In this document: in pieces, positions 1 to 13,085 of the stretch
How the letters are laid out: every line of letters starts with the position of its first letter
How positions within the stretch are numbered: the first letter of the stretch is position 1
Source: Lycium barbarum
Lineage: Eukaryota; Streptophyta; Magnoliopsida; Solanales; Solanaceae
Direction of reading: 5' to 3'
Assembly: GCF_019175385.1 (NCBI RefSeq)
Contig: NC_083339.1
Coordinates: forward strand, 28,239,637-28,303,636
Length of the DNA stretch: 64,000 nt
Notes under the pieces: generated by a model
Told to the model about the DNA's origin: nothing
The model's input: the letters and a program-made list of their open reading frames with translations, nothing else
The model's database searches: none
Made by a program: the position numbers and the translations under genes

Positions 1-521
1 TAATATTTTACCTTTATTGTTGTGTAAAGTAATTTCTATAATAAATCATTTGAAAATTATTTCACAGTAATTAATGATGCATTTCACTAATTTCAACCAG
101 AAAATAGTGTAAAATAGTTATTTATTTAATTGTGCAATCATCAGAAATTAATCAGCAAAAATTTACCCCATTTTTATCCAAGGAAATTGATTGATTGAGG
201 CAAATAATCATTTTTACCCCCAAAATTTTATTTTTGCATACTCCATTATTGTGGACGATTCTCAAACTAATTATAATTGATTTAGATGAATTAATTATGA
301 TTACATTTGTAAATTGCCTATTATGTGTTTAATTACGGCTACACTTGAAATAATCAATTAGTTAGCCAAATGGGGCCACAATTCAAAAATAGCAAATTCA
401 TGCTTTAGTTCAATTAAGGCCATCCCTGTAAATTTAATATTTTTTGTGAAAATCAGTCATTTTTTTAAATTAATTGGTTGTTTAGTTTCAATTTAACAGC
501 AAATCAATCTCTTAAATTGTC

Positions 522-553
<32 letters not shown>

Positions 554-3500
554 ACCTACTAATTCTTTCCTTTTTGTTCTGTTGCGTTAGTGTGTGTATA
601 TATATATCTATATACAATATACACATATTTGGGCTGCCCATTTCAAAAGGATCGAGTCCAGCCCAACAAAGGCCAGACCCGTCCCAAGTCCCAAATAAGA
701 GAAAGGATCCCCTTTGCCATTTTTAACACCCAAACGACCCTTTAGGCGCCTCTCTTCCCTCCCCATTTCCCAAACCCTAGCGCCGCCCCTCTTCTCTTTC
801 TCTCTCTTCGCATCATCAGTGCCATTTTTGGCAAAATTGCAGATGTACGGTGCTTTTCCAAGTCTGGTGTAGCCAGATTGAGCAAAGCATTAAATGCTCC
901 CACTCGTTTTTGCATACCTCCACCCAAACACGGTATTATCCCTCTATTTTCTTCACCTTTTTTACATTTCAGCAGTAATATATCTGCAAGTCTTTAATTA
1001 TTTTTGGTTGTTTGTGGTTTGAATGGACGAATCTCATTGGTTCAAGAAGAACTGAATTGATCGATCATTTGAGGGAAAAATCCGACCCTCCGTGCTTTAT
1101 TTTTACTTGAATCGTGGCCATTGAGGCCTGAATCGAGACTTGGTATGCAAAATTCGCACCTTGTCCCACATCGGCGAAAATTGGGATTTTCACTTCAATT
1201 TGGGGTTATAAATAGAACCCATAGATTACATTATTGAACAAGCTTGAACACCCTTGATTGAGTATTCTGATATATTCACTCGAGTTACTCGAAATACCTA
1301 ATTTTAGAGCATTTTAGCTTTAGAATTTTAAGAGTTTGAATTATTTAATTGTAAAAGTTTTATTTGTTGTTCTTGTGTGGAGTTGTGGTTGGTTTTGATC
1401 GGGGAAACAAGCTCTCCAAGTCCAATTCTCCACCAGGCTGCACTGAAAAAATGTAATACTCTATTCCCTTTTATATTTTTTTCTCTTTTCTGCAGTTTTA
1501 TGTGCTTTGTGCTCTGTTGTTTTTGATTAATTTTGCCTTATCAAGCCCATCTTTAGATTAGTTCAGTTAGGTGCTTAGTATTTAGGCTTTGTTTAGTTTA
1601 GTGACCATGCTTAGTCTAGTTTAACCTAGTTTAACCTTATTACTTGCTTGGCATAGCATTCATGGCTTGACTAGCACAGTTATCATGATTCAGTTAAGCT
1701 TCAGTTTGTTTACCCTGTTCTAAGTATGATGTTAATTTCTTATTTAATCTAGTGGACATATTAGTGAGAGGCCAATCTCCGGCTGCTGTGTTAAGCTGTG
1801 GTAGCCACTATATTTGAAAGCAGTGTTGATTTCTCTTTCTCTGTCTAGTTTATTTGCTAGGTGTCTGAATGTAGGGTCAGTCCTCTCCCATCTTCAATAC
1901 TCATCTTTTTTATAGTCATTACAGTGTGCATATCCTGTTTTGTGTGCTCAGTTTGGTATCTTCATATGAGATGGGAAGTGTATATTCTGTTCTTCTATTT
2001 AACTCATGGTTGCTTCTGTGTGTAGTGTGATGCTGTCGTCCTACCTATTTGTTTGGTTTGACCATTTTTATATCTAATGCTTGCATCCTAGTTAATTATC
2101 CATCCCTATCCTGATTAGATTGCAATACTGGACCCTGCTACTTCATTAACCCAACCTTGTATGTTTGTCTAAAATTGTTAGATTCATAGTGTCTGTAATC
2201 CATTATGTTGATTAGTTCCTTGGGTTTTGTGTAGTTGACTCACTACATTTGGTTGTATGGCTGGCTTATAGGCTTGTTAGTTAACCCATCATGCTTGGCC
2301 ATAAGATTGCTCTATTTGTTTGTCCATATTATCATGCCTAATCCAAAACTTATATTGTTTAGATGCAATCTGGGTACTTTGTTGAATCTGTATACTGCTA
2401 TAGAACTTTAATATATTTTGTCTAAGCTGGATACAAATTTGTGCACCATAAAGTGATTTGCATTTGATTTTGCGCAGGAATAGACACTATAGTATACTTA
2501 GTAAAAAGGGTTGTATATCTCCAAAAGTGCTAGCCTCCCTTGTGGGATCCTGAACATGCCTAAATATTACAAGTTTCATGTATAAGAGTTCTTTTATGCC
2601 TCTGTCTACTTCATGTCTGCCTAATTCTAAAGTGTATACATGTGTGTATTGTAAGTATACCCTAGTCAATTACCTTAGTGAGGAGGTTAGTTTGGTCATT
2701 ATAGATCAAGTTTGAACCCTCCCCGATGTTAGCCATGTCTGGGATTCCTAGAAATCCCTTGGAACTTGTGCAACATCGGGAAGACGAAGACAAGAGCTTT
2801 CTATTATTGACCCTTCATGCATCCTCATAGAGGTGTATACCACTGTATACTGCAGTATACGCTGCATGTTTGCCTGCTATTAGTCCTCTTGGACTCTCAA
2901 CATTTGATGATCATTTGATTGTTGGGCCTAAAGCCCATTGCTGTTAACACTCTAATTTACTTGGTGTATATTGTTATGTATATAAGTTATTAATTTGACT
3001 TTTTTTTTTGAAAAAAAAACCTCTCGCTGCATTTCCGGGTCTTTCTCTTCCATACAGGAATTGGGTTGTGGCCCAATTTCAAAGCTGATCGTGGCTGAGT
3101 ACACATATGTAAGAGAAGCTAATATTCGAAGGCCCAGCTATGGGTGAAAATAAGCATTAATGGGGCAGGTAGCCCATTAGTAATTGAAATTCTTCCTCTT
3201 TCTTCATCTTATTTGTTGCATGGGTTTTTGTAAAATTAAACCTTTACATTAGTGAAGCCTTATGAGATGTAGATCTAGGGTCACCACCTAGTTAATTAAG
3301 TAATCAAGGTAAAAATAAGTCTTAATCCATCAACTTTGGTTTTCAAATAATTGGCCTCTTAAGAACATGAACATTTTGCTAAGCATAACGACTTTGGGAT
3401 AAGGGCAACAAAGTGATTTTTTTCAAACTAAAACTTGTGTTGAAATTGCGTAAGAGTTTTGTACAAAGGGGATCATTTGGGAAACTGAAAACAACAATGT

Positions 3501-4505
3501 AGATATTAGACGGAAAAAAACGACATTTTTGTAACCCTTTGAGACAAAAGTGCATGTTTGCAGAACTGAATATTTGGGCCTGGAAGTCCACCCAAAAACT
3601 AGACCAAAATCAATTATTTTTATTTTTTGAAAGAGGCATGTTTTTTGGGCTGCGCTTTTTTGAAAAAACTGGGCACATTTTTTAATCTATTAGACCTGAT
3701 GAACTTGGGCTAAAAAACTGGATTTTTATCTTTGGACTGAAGCTGGAAAATTGGACTTTACATGGAAAAATGACATTTTGTGAAGGCCAGCCTCTTGGGC
3801 TAAATATTGTGACATTTTGTGGACTAAATTGCTCGGACTGAAGATGGAATTTGGGCCTGATTTGAGGTTGGATGAATCTGGTTATGAGAACTATGGTTGG
3901 ACTTATTAAGCGTCACTTAAAGTGGACTTAATAAAAATGGGCTTTTATGTGTGTGTGTATCAAAACGGGAATATATCCCATATTTTCTATAAAATCCGTA
4001 AGTACTAAACACATTTCGTTTGGACTAGAATAGTAGCGACTCTATTTGGCAGCGATCCCGGATGTGTCCTAGTCCGGAAACGAAGTGGGTTGAACACTTA
4101 CGCAGATTTTTCTAAACCAAAACCCCTTATTTATAAAGGGATTTCTTGCATAATTTTTTCTAAAAAAGGGAGATAATAAACATGAAAAATGCTATATTTT
4201 GCGGAAAACTTTAACACATAACCAAATAAATAAACCTTGCAGTGAAGCTCGTAGGTCAGCTGTATTCTATGGATCCTTAATACTAGGGTGCTTAAAACCT
4301 TCCCTGGGGGATCACCAGAACTCTTACCTCGAACTCTGGTCCAAAAAGACTTTTTCTCGGTCTAAAAAACTCTTTAAACCCGGTTCTCCTAATTTTCCTT
4401 TTGAATAAATTAGGTGGCGACTTTAAATACAAATATGCAATTTAGAGCACCAATAACCTCTTAGTAGCTTTTATTCCTTAACTCGTGCAAAAGTGAACAG
4501 TAACA
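1..4505 (+). repeat. Right-hand part of a giant Tat/Ogre-like LTR, truncated by window edge
   Basis: No credible coding sequence lies here; the short open frames are low-complexity. The layout parallels, in opposite orientation, the 4.9-kb solo LTR at 40347-45254. Both have an AT-rich first part, a pyrimidine-rich block with AAACCCTAG-type sequence (about 750-830), a TATA box (1207-1214), a long leader, and near the end a 'CTTAAAACCTTCCCT...TTACCTCGAA' block followed by GGTGGCGAC (4412-4420), about 90 bp before a CA terminus at 4504-4505. The tail family resemblance is seen directly; calling it one LTR running from before position 1 is inference. It stops abruptly at the gag of Tekay-B, so it probably inserted into that gag, with its other target duplication outside the window. 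A second, unrelated repeat within 1500-3900 cannot be excluded. Confidence 0.45.
1163..1214 (+). promoter_or_regulatory. USE-like element plus TATA box in the long LTR
   Basis: GTCCCACATCG (1163-1173) matches the plant snRNA upstream sequence element (RTCCCACATCG, from memory). TATAAATA follows at 1207-1214, with 33 bp between them, the spacing described for Pol II-type plant snRNA promoters. The sequence downstream does not resemble U1, U2, U4 or U5, so this is more likely the LTR's own promoter. Confidence 0.45.
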
Positions 4506-5380
4506 CCTGATACAGATACCGAGTCACAGAGGCCTCTACAAACGGACCCTCTGCTGTAGATGTAGAAACTCCTCCCTATGCGTCTCTCTCACTGCCTGGG
4601 GCACATACTTCTCAACGAAGGCCCGATGGAACTGTGTCCAAGTCAGGGGAGGAGAACCCTCAGGTCTGGAGACAACAAAATACTGCCACAAGTCTTCACA
4701 TCACCGCGAAACTGCTAGGACACATAGTCAACTCCATGGGACTCTACGATCCCCATCCCATGTAACAACTCATGCATATCCAAGATGAACTCATAAGCGT
4801 CCTCTCGAGAAGTACTTGAGAATCTCGGCAGCTCCAATTTCCTAAAACTCCCAACTAGGTCCTGATCAGTCAAGGTCATAACAGGGCCCGCCACAAGTCT
4901 AAGGCCTGCCACAGGTCTAAGATCAACCCTTGGGGCTGGCACTGCATCAATTCGGGGAGCCCTAGCTGCAGCGGGGTGTGCTAGTCGAGTAGGTCTCTGC
5001 TCAGAGGTCTGCGCCTCAACTCTAGTCTGTGAACCTCTGGCCGGAGTAGTAACACCAGCTGCAGCCTGCTGAGCATTTAGACGGAGTAGAACGCGAGCCA
5101 TAGTATCCAACATAGGCTGCTCTGAAGTGATCTCGGGCTGTGTTCGTGCTGGTGCCACATCATCCTCGGCGGCCTGGTCTCGAATCTGCTGATCCTCAGG
5201 CTCTGGAGACGGAGATCTCTCGCGCCGCTACCCTACTGCAAGAGCCCTACCCCTGGCTGGGGCAGCCCCACGGCCTCTAGCTTTATTGCCCCCTCTGGCT
5301 GTTCCTTGCCCTCTGGTGCCAGCCGTAGCTGCGGGCTCTGGCACTTGGTCTCGAGTTATAGTATCTCGAGTCCTCACCAT
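4506..5380 (-). pseudogene. gag: Tekay-B gag fragment (Ty3/gypsy), truncated and with in-frame stops
   Basis: Gag forms the cytoplasmic particle of the retrotransposon. The frame opens with an ATG at 5380, 172 bases after the primer-binding site, runs through a Gly/Ala/Arg-rich N terminus, meets a TAG at 5228-5230, and continues through a Pro/Ala-rich stretch into the segment ending near 4715. That segment contains 'LVGSFRKLELPRFSS' and 'EDAYEFILDMHELLHGMG', the usual start of the plant chromovirus gag domain. A second stop follows near 4714-4716; recognisable gag residues continue to about 4506, where the sequence switches to the giant LTR. No zinc knuckle, protease or pol is present. It lies directly behind its own PBS and LTR, so this is the 5' end of a truncated element. 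Confidence 0.75.
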
Positions 5381-5551
5381 CTGTGAGAGAAGAGATAAGA
5401 GTCAGATACCAATTAGAATAAAGTAGCACGAAAGAAGGAAAGAAAGTGAAATTTCCTAAATGTCCTATAGCCTCTCGTAGATAAGTGCAGAGCTCATCAT
5501 ACCGATCCACAAGACTCCACTAGACATGCTCTTATAGATTGGGTAACCTAG
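5381..5551 (-). other. Tekay-B untranslated leader
   Basis: This stretch between the primer-binding site and the gag start has no supported gene. A 75-residue open frame overlapping it is only leader read through into the gag region in another frame. Confidence 0.5.
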
Positions 5552-5564
5552 GGCTTTGATACCA
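5552..5564 (-). other. Primer-binding site of Tekay-B (initiator Met tRNA type)
   Basis: On the minus strand it reads TGGTATCAAAGCC, which fits the 3' end of plant initiator methionine tRNA. Three bases separate it from the LTR edge at 5568, the same spacing as in Tekay-A. This fixes the element's orientation as minus. Confidence 0.8.
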
Positions 5565-7498
5565 ACTTGTCACGATCCAATCTAGCTAAGTCGTGCGGGC
5601 ACCTACCTTTCTCACCTCAGTAGGCGAACCCTTATCCCAACAATCTCAAATACATGAAATAATAATTAAGTAAGCGAAAGAAATAGAAATACTAAGTCTG
5701 ACATAATAAGAGATAGCATATGTTGAATACATCAAAACCACCACAGAAATTTGTCTAGTCATACAAGAGCAACTAGCTAGAATCTACAAGTCTGAAAATA
5801 TCAATAATACATCAATAGTCTGAATATGTCTTGGAATAACAAGTAAGATATAAAATAAGGAAGAATCTTCAAGGCGGCGGACGTCCTAGAGCTCACCCGG
5901 AAAGACTCTAAGAAGCAGCTCTCGAAACTCAATCAGCCAGAAGAAGCGAAGGTAGATCCCACCTGGAACTCTGCATTCATAAAAGAATGCAGCAAGTGCA
6001 GGTCAGTTCAAACAACAAGTATTGGTAGATATGATAGGCCGACTAAGTTTAGCTAACACATATCAAGTCAATAAAGTAAGATAAATAGGTAAATCAATAA
6101 AGTATAAGTCAAACACGAGCCAGAATCCAAGTACACGTCTTCACCTATGTTTAGCATCTAAACCCATTTGTGTCAAGTCTCAAATACTCAGTCCGAAATC
6201 GTATATCACAAATACATCACAAGAATATCACAATAAAAGCAATATTGCAATGCAATGCAGTAATGTATGAAATGAGAATGCAATGCAATATTGTGTACAT
6301 ATGTACTCCGGACGGAAATCTCCAGGTCTCGGTAGCACAACGCATGGGAGACCCGCGAGTCCATGTATCTCACGGTTCTGGCAACAACCTCGATACAGCT
6401 ACCTCACGATTCCGACAAAAACCTTGGCAATCGCTACACACAACCTCAATTCCGGGACAACCATCGGATATTGGTCCTCACGTCACTCTCATCCAACTGA
6501 TCCCAGCGCATCATAGTGTTTCCTCAAGTATCATCAATGTATCAATAGTATATCATGGAGGATGAGAATGCGTGCAATGTATGAGTTCAATGTTAATAAT
6601 TATATCAATATCACAAGTACCATGCATGGGCGCACTAACAATATCATGAAAAGGCTACACAATAAGCCATAATAGAATACTATCCTCGTATCAAACGTCA
6701 AAAGGTAAGATACAACAAAATCACGATCAAGATATATCAATAGTGTCCAGTATATACTATTTTCACATGGCATCAAGCCAACAACAATAGAACGTGGCTA
6801 ACCCCAATCACACAACAGGGCCCAACCTAAGACAATACCCAACCCAACTTCATACCTGAAGGTTTACATGTTTTCTCTGACAATATCATCTAAATATATG
6901 TTTCGCTAAACAAAGTCTCACCATAGGGTAAACCGTAACCTACCTGGAAGGCCGAACAACAATATCACCAACAATCACACCTTAGCCTTTCCTTTCCTTT
7001 GAGCCTCGAGATCAAGAAAGTATAAGAATATTCGAATCATGGAATTAGAATCAAGATGAACATCAAACAAACCCTACTTCTATTCAAGAACTAAATCCCC
7101 AACCTATGGAGTAGGGTTTATGAACTAGAAGGGTGAAATTAGGAATCTAAAGGTCCCAACATGAAATTAAACCTCTAGGTGATCAATTCTCATCAATAGC
7201 AAGCTAGAATAATCAACAATTCACTCAATTTCGGATTCTAGGCAAAACCCCCAAATTTAGGTATAAACCCTAACTTCTAATTCTATGAATTAGCCACTAA
7301 TTAGGAAGAAGTTATGAAATAAAGGATTCTAATCATCAATTCAATGCTTAAAGAGGCTAACCCAACCAACAATTCATGATTTAGAAGCCTAGAAGGAATA
7401 ACTCCTCAAACCCACTTTTAACCTTCAATCACTTAATGAACTATCAAGATAAATGGATTCTAAGGTGATTAAGGACAATGGAATAATAAAGGGATTAG

Positions 7499-9682
<2,184 letters not shown>

Positions 9683-10468
9683 ATTAGAAGAACTTACCAC
9701 CAAGAATTTCCTCCAAGAATATCCTACAATTGCTCCCAATAGCCCAGATTTCGGAATAGTAATAAATGAGGGACTTAGGGCATTTAACACTTCATTTATT
9801 GACTTAACTACCCGACACTCGCTTCCGCGGCCATTAGGCAGCTTCAGTGTCACCGCTTTGGCGGTCCCTTGACCCCTATAGCGGTCAAGCCAGAATTGCA
9901 CAGGACGCTCTAGCGGCAGGGTGACCGCTATAGCGGTACCGCTGCCGTGGTGCTGGTGCTGCCAAAACGGGCACCAGACACCAGAAAAGTCTCCAAGTTT
10001 TGACAACTCAACTCGAATTTTCGACTAACTCCTGAGGCGATCTGCTCACATACCAGATATGCAGACATACACAAAAACACTCTACGAATGTACTCGTGGC
10101 CTCGGAATTCCCAACGGAGGTCTCGTTGACCGAGTCAACCCCCGATATCTCAATTCCAACTTCCCAACTCAAGTCCCAAAATGCACCCGAGTGCATTGGG
10201 AACCGAACCAGATATGCACACAAGTTCTAAATGATCATCCAGACCTCTCGAAATCGATGAATTTTTTAGAAAGATCCGTTTACCAAAAAGTCAACTTTGA
10301 GTAACTCCTTTTCGCTTAAAGCCAAATTTTCCCAAAAAGTCACCCAAATCAAATCCGAACACCACGAGAAGCGTGTCAACAGTCCCCTAGAGTCAAAAGT
10401 GAGCTAGCAAGCTTGGGGAAAGGTCAGAAAGTGTCGAAAAGACTATAACGACCAAGCGGGTCGTTACA

Positions 10469-12543
10469 CCAGAAATTACCGCACCCCAATTTAAGGATAT
10501 TTTCTTTTACCGAACTCAAGGCCACCACTAGAAAATTTAGCAATGATACGGTGCTGGGGGGCGGTGGTTTGGGAAAGTTTACAAGGGTTGGCCTGATGAG
10601 TGGGCTTCTTCCAAGAGTGGTCGCACTGTAATTGTTGTTAAGAAATTGAGTTGTGAAAGCTTCCAAGGCTTTGAAGAGTGGCAGGTGATTCCTCTGTCCT
10701 AAATATGTAAACTCCTTTAAGTTTTGTTAATTGGCGCTAAGCTTGCTTTGTTTTAATATAGATGCAATTACTCTCTTCTTTATTGTCTGCGTGAGCGACA
10801 TATCAATTCTCTGGCAAAGAGAAATTCCTTGAACTCTCTGGCACTTATTGTCATTCTCCAGAAATAGAACAGTGACCAGTATGATTATGCTAATATTTAG
10901 TTGGGTGAATGGTCTAGGATCTTTGTTTGCACTCTTGGTTTTGTTGTACAGTGTTTGTGGTACATGTTTTCTAAAGCACCTTTCTACTTGTTGATTCGGC
11001 AGGCTTAGTGAATAATCAATTTTGGATGCAGGCAGGCCACTGCCATCTATCCCATTGCATTTCATTGTCTCGCTTTTTCAATTCGTATACCCTCCACTTC
11101 ATTGAAACTTGTGATCTTATGTCTTCTACTAACTTTAGCAGATTGATTACAATCATTATTACCAACATCTTTGGGCACAGGTTTTCCTTTCTGCTAAGTA
11201 ACCCAACTTTAGTTGGTTACTGAGTAGACCTCGAATTTATTCTAAATATTTAAATGTGAAAATTATTCCATTGTTGGTATCTGCTAGTAAATTTTTCCAA
11301 GGTTCTCTTGTAAATTTCATTTCATTTGTTTATGCAGTCTGAGATGAGATTTCCTGGAAGACTTTCTCATCCTAACTTGGTCAAACTCTTGGGATACTGC
11401 CAAGAAGATAAAGAACTACTTCTGTCTATGAGTTTATGCAAAAGGGCAGCTTGGACAACCATCTTTTTGGAAGTAAGAGATGATCTATATGTTCTCAATA
11501 ATATATAGATATTGTCGATTAAAGCAGCGATGAATGTGCCTACTTCATGCTCCACCTAAACATATTTGTTCCCTTCGGTTTGCTTAGGGCGCTCTGCTTC
11601 TTTGTCACTTCCATGGAATGTAAGGCTTGACATTGTGATTGGCGCAGCTCGAGGCTTGGCATTCCAACATGCAACAAATGAGCAAGGCATGTACATAAAC
11701 CTCAATGCCTCGAATATTTTACTTGATGGTGTATGTTTGCTTTTCTTCTCCCTCAAATTATTGTCATATAGTGGCTTAAAGCAAGTAATATAGAGATCAC
11801 AAACTGATGCCAGTTAATTATTTGGTTAAACAGAGACCCTTTTCTTACTGGGCACGTTTCTGGCTTACACTCACTGTTTCGCCTAAAGTTTTGGAGCTCT
11901 TGATCACGAAGTGACAAAACCGGACTAGCGGACCTATAACAGTGAGAACATTAGCGAGAAGGTTATTAGAAAAACAGTTTCATGACATTCTTTAATTCCT
12001 TTCTGTTTCAGTCTTACAATGGGACAACATGGATAAAGGGAATGGATGGTTATGCTGTTCCTGAGTAGCTTGCAACAGGAACTTGGAATCTGTTGGGCTT
12101 CTGCACTTGGAAGTTCTACTTTTCCTGAATCAGATCTTGTGCTTACAGGTTTAAACATATAGAGTCAAATCCGAATAAATGTTTGTTCATACTTCTATTA
12201 TCATTTCTCAACAGGACACTTACACGTGAAGAGCGATGTCTTCGGTTTCGGTGTCGTTTTAGCGGAAATGCCAACAGGTCTACAGGTAATAGACCCAAAC
12301 CGCCCAAGCCACAAGATTAATCTGATTGAATGTATTAAGCCACATTTATCTGATCGAAGGTAGTTGAAGGACAAGATGGATTCGCGGCTGGGAGGAATAT
12401 ATCCATCCATAGCTGCAGTACGAATAGCACAACTGGCACTGTCATGTCTTGGACATGAACCTAAAACCAGACCATCAATGAAGGAAATTGTTGAGAAACT
12501 AGAACAGATTGAGGCTGAGGGTGAAAGACCCAAGAAGGATTGA
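10469..12543 (+). pseudogene. Receptor-like cytoplasmic kinase (RLCK-VII/PBL, PIX13-like) pseudogene, 5' end lost
   Basis: Intact relatives are soluble or membrane-anchored Ser/Thr kinases in immune and growth signalling. Exon-like blocks in order: 10469-10687 ('[14 protein letters not shown]', then a glycine-rich loop with a one-base frameshift, then 'VVKKL' with the ATP-binding Lys); 11337-11475 ('[14 protein letters not shown]', then a frameshift before '[15 protein letters not shown]'); 11588-11728 ('IGAARGLAF' and 'ASNILLDG'); a badly decayed DFG exon near 11885-11940; 'MDGYAVPE' plus a stop near 12045-12070; and 12213-12543 ('[15 protein letters not shown]' to '[15 protein letters not shown]') with an internal TAG near 12361. 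Introns keep plausible GT/AG ends. The catalytic HRD/YRD motif reads YIN and the following Lys is Asn, so the kinase is dead. The N terminus ends at the LTR edge. The PIX13 comparison is from memory. Confidence 0.85.
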
Positions 12544-12805
12544 ATAAGTTCCAACCATCAGACTGTGGTCAGCAATCCATCTCCACTTAATCCAAGGCAC
12601 GATGTAAACCGAGCCTATCCACTCCCTAGAAGAGAAAAATGAATATGATACTACTTTTTTTATTTATTTATTTTATATTAAAAGTGGGAAGACTTTGAAT
12701 CAAAAGTTAAATTAACAAAAAACTATCAAAATTTGAGTGACATTTTTACCCTTAAGCAAAAAACAGTATATTAATTAGTACTCCAAGACGTTTCATATAA
12801 TAGTA
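12544..12805. other. Intergenic, AT-rich
   Basis: This is the sequence between the kinase pseudogene and a MITE. I see no gene or repeat in it. Confidence 0.5.
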
Positions 12806-13085
12806 TTCCTCTGTCTTAAAATATTTATCGCATTTTTCATTCACACGCCCATTAAAAAAGCATTTATAAGGGTAAAATTTTGACTATTTTACCCTCTTGA
12901 CATATTTCATCATGTTCTCTCTTCTCAATAAATATTTATTCCATTAATAATGAAACCTCTTAAATGTTGGTGTGAACTCATAAAATCAGTCAATTGATTT
13001 AATTAATACAAAGGGTAAAAGTGTAAAAAGTTACATAATTTTATCTTGGATAAATAAAACGACAAATATTTTGAGACGGAGGGAG
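12806..13085. mobile_element. Stowaway-like MITE
   Basis: The 280-bp non-coding unit has imperfect terminal inverted repeats. The left end reads TTCCTCTGTCTTAAAATATT and the right end, reverse-complemented, begins CTCCCTCCGTCTCAAAATAT. It is flanked by TA on both sides (12804-12805 and 13086-13087). The CTCCCTCYGTC terminus and TA target are typical of Tc1/mariner-derived Stowaway MITEs. Confidence 0.8.

Noticed and set aside
478..726. 82-codon frame with a poly-Phe start
   Set aside because: It is built on a T homopolymer and has no protein-like sequence.
1163..1400. A snRNA gene behind the USE and TATA box
   Set aside because: The sequence after the expected start does not resemble U1, U2, U4, U5 or U6 5' ends, and the context is repetitive.
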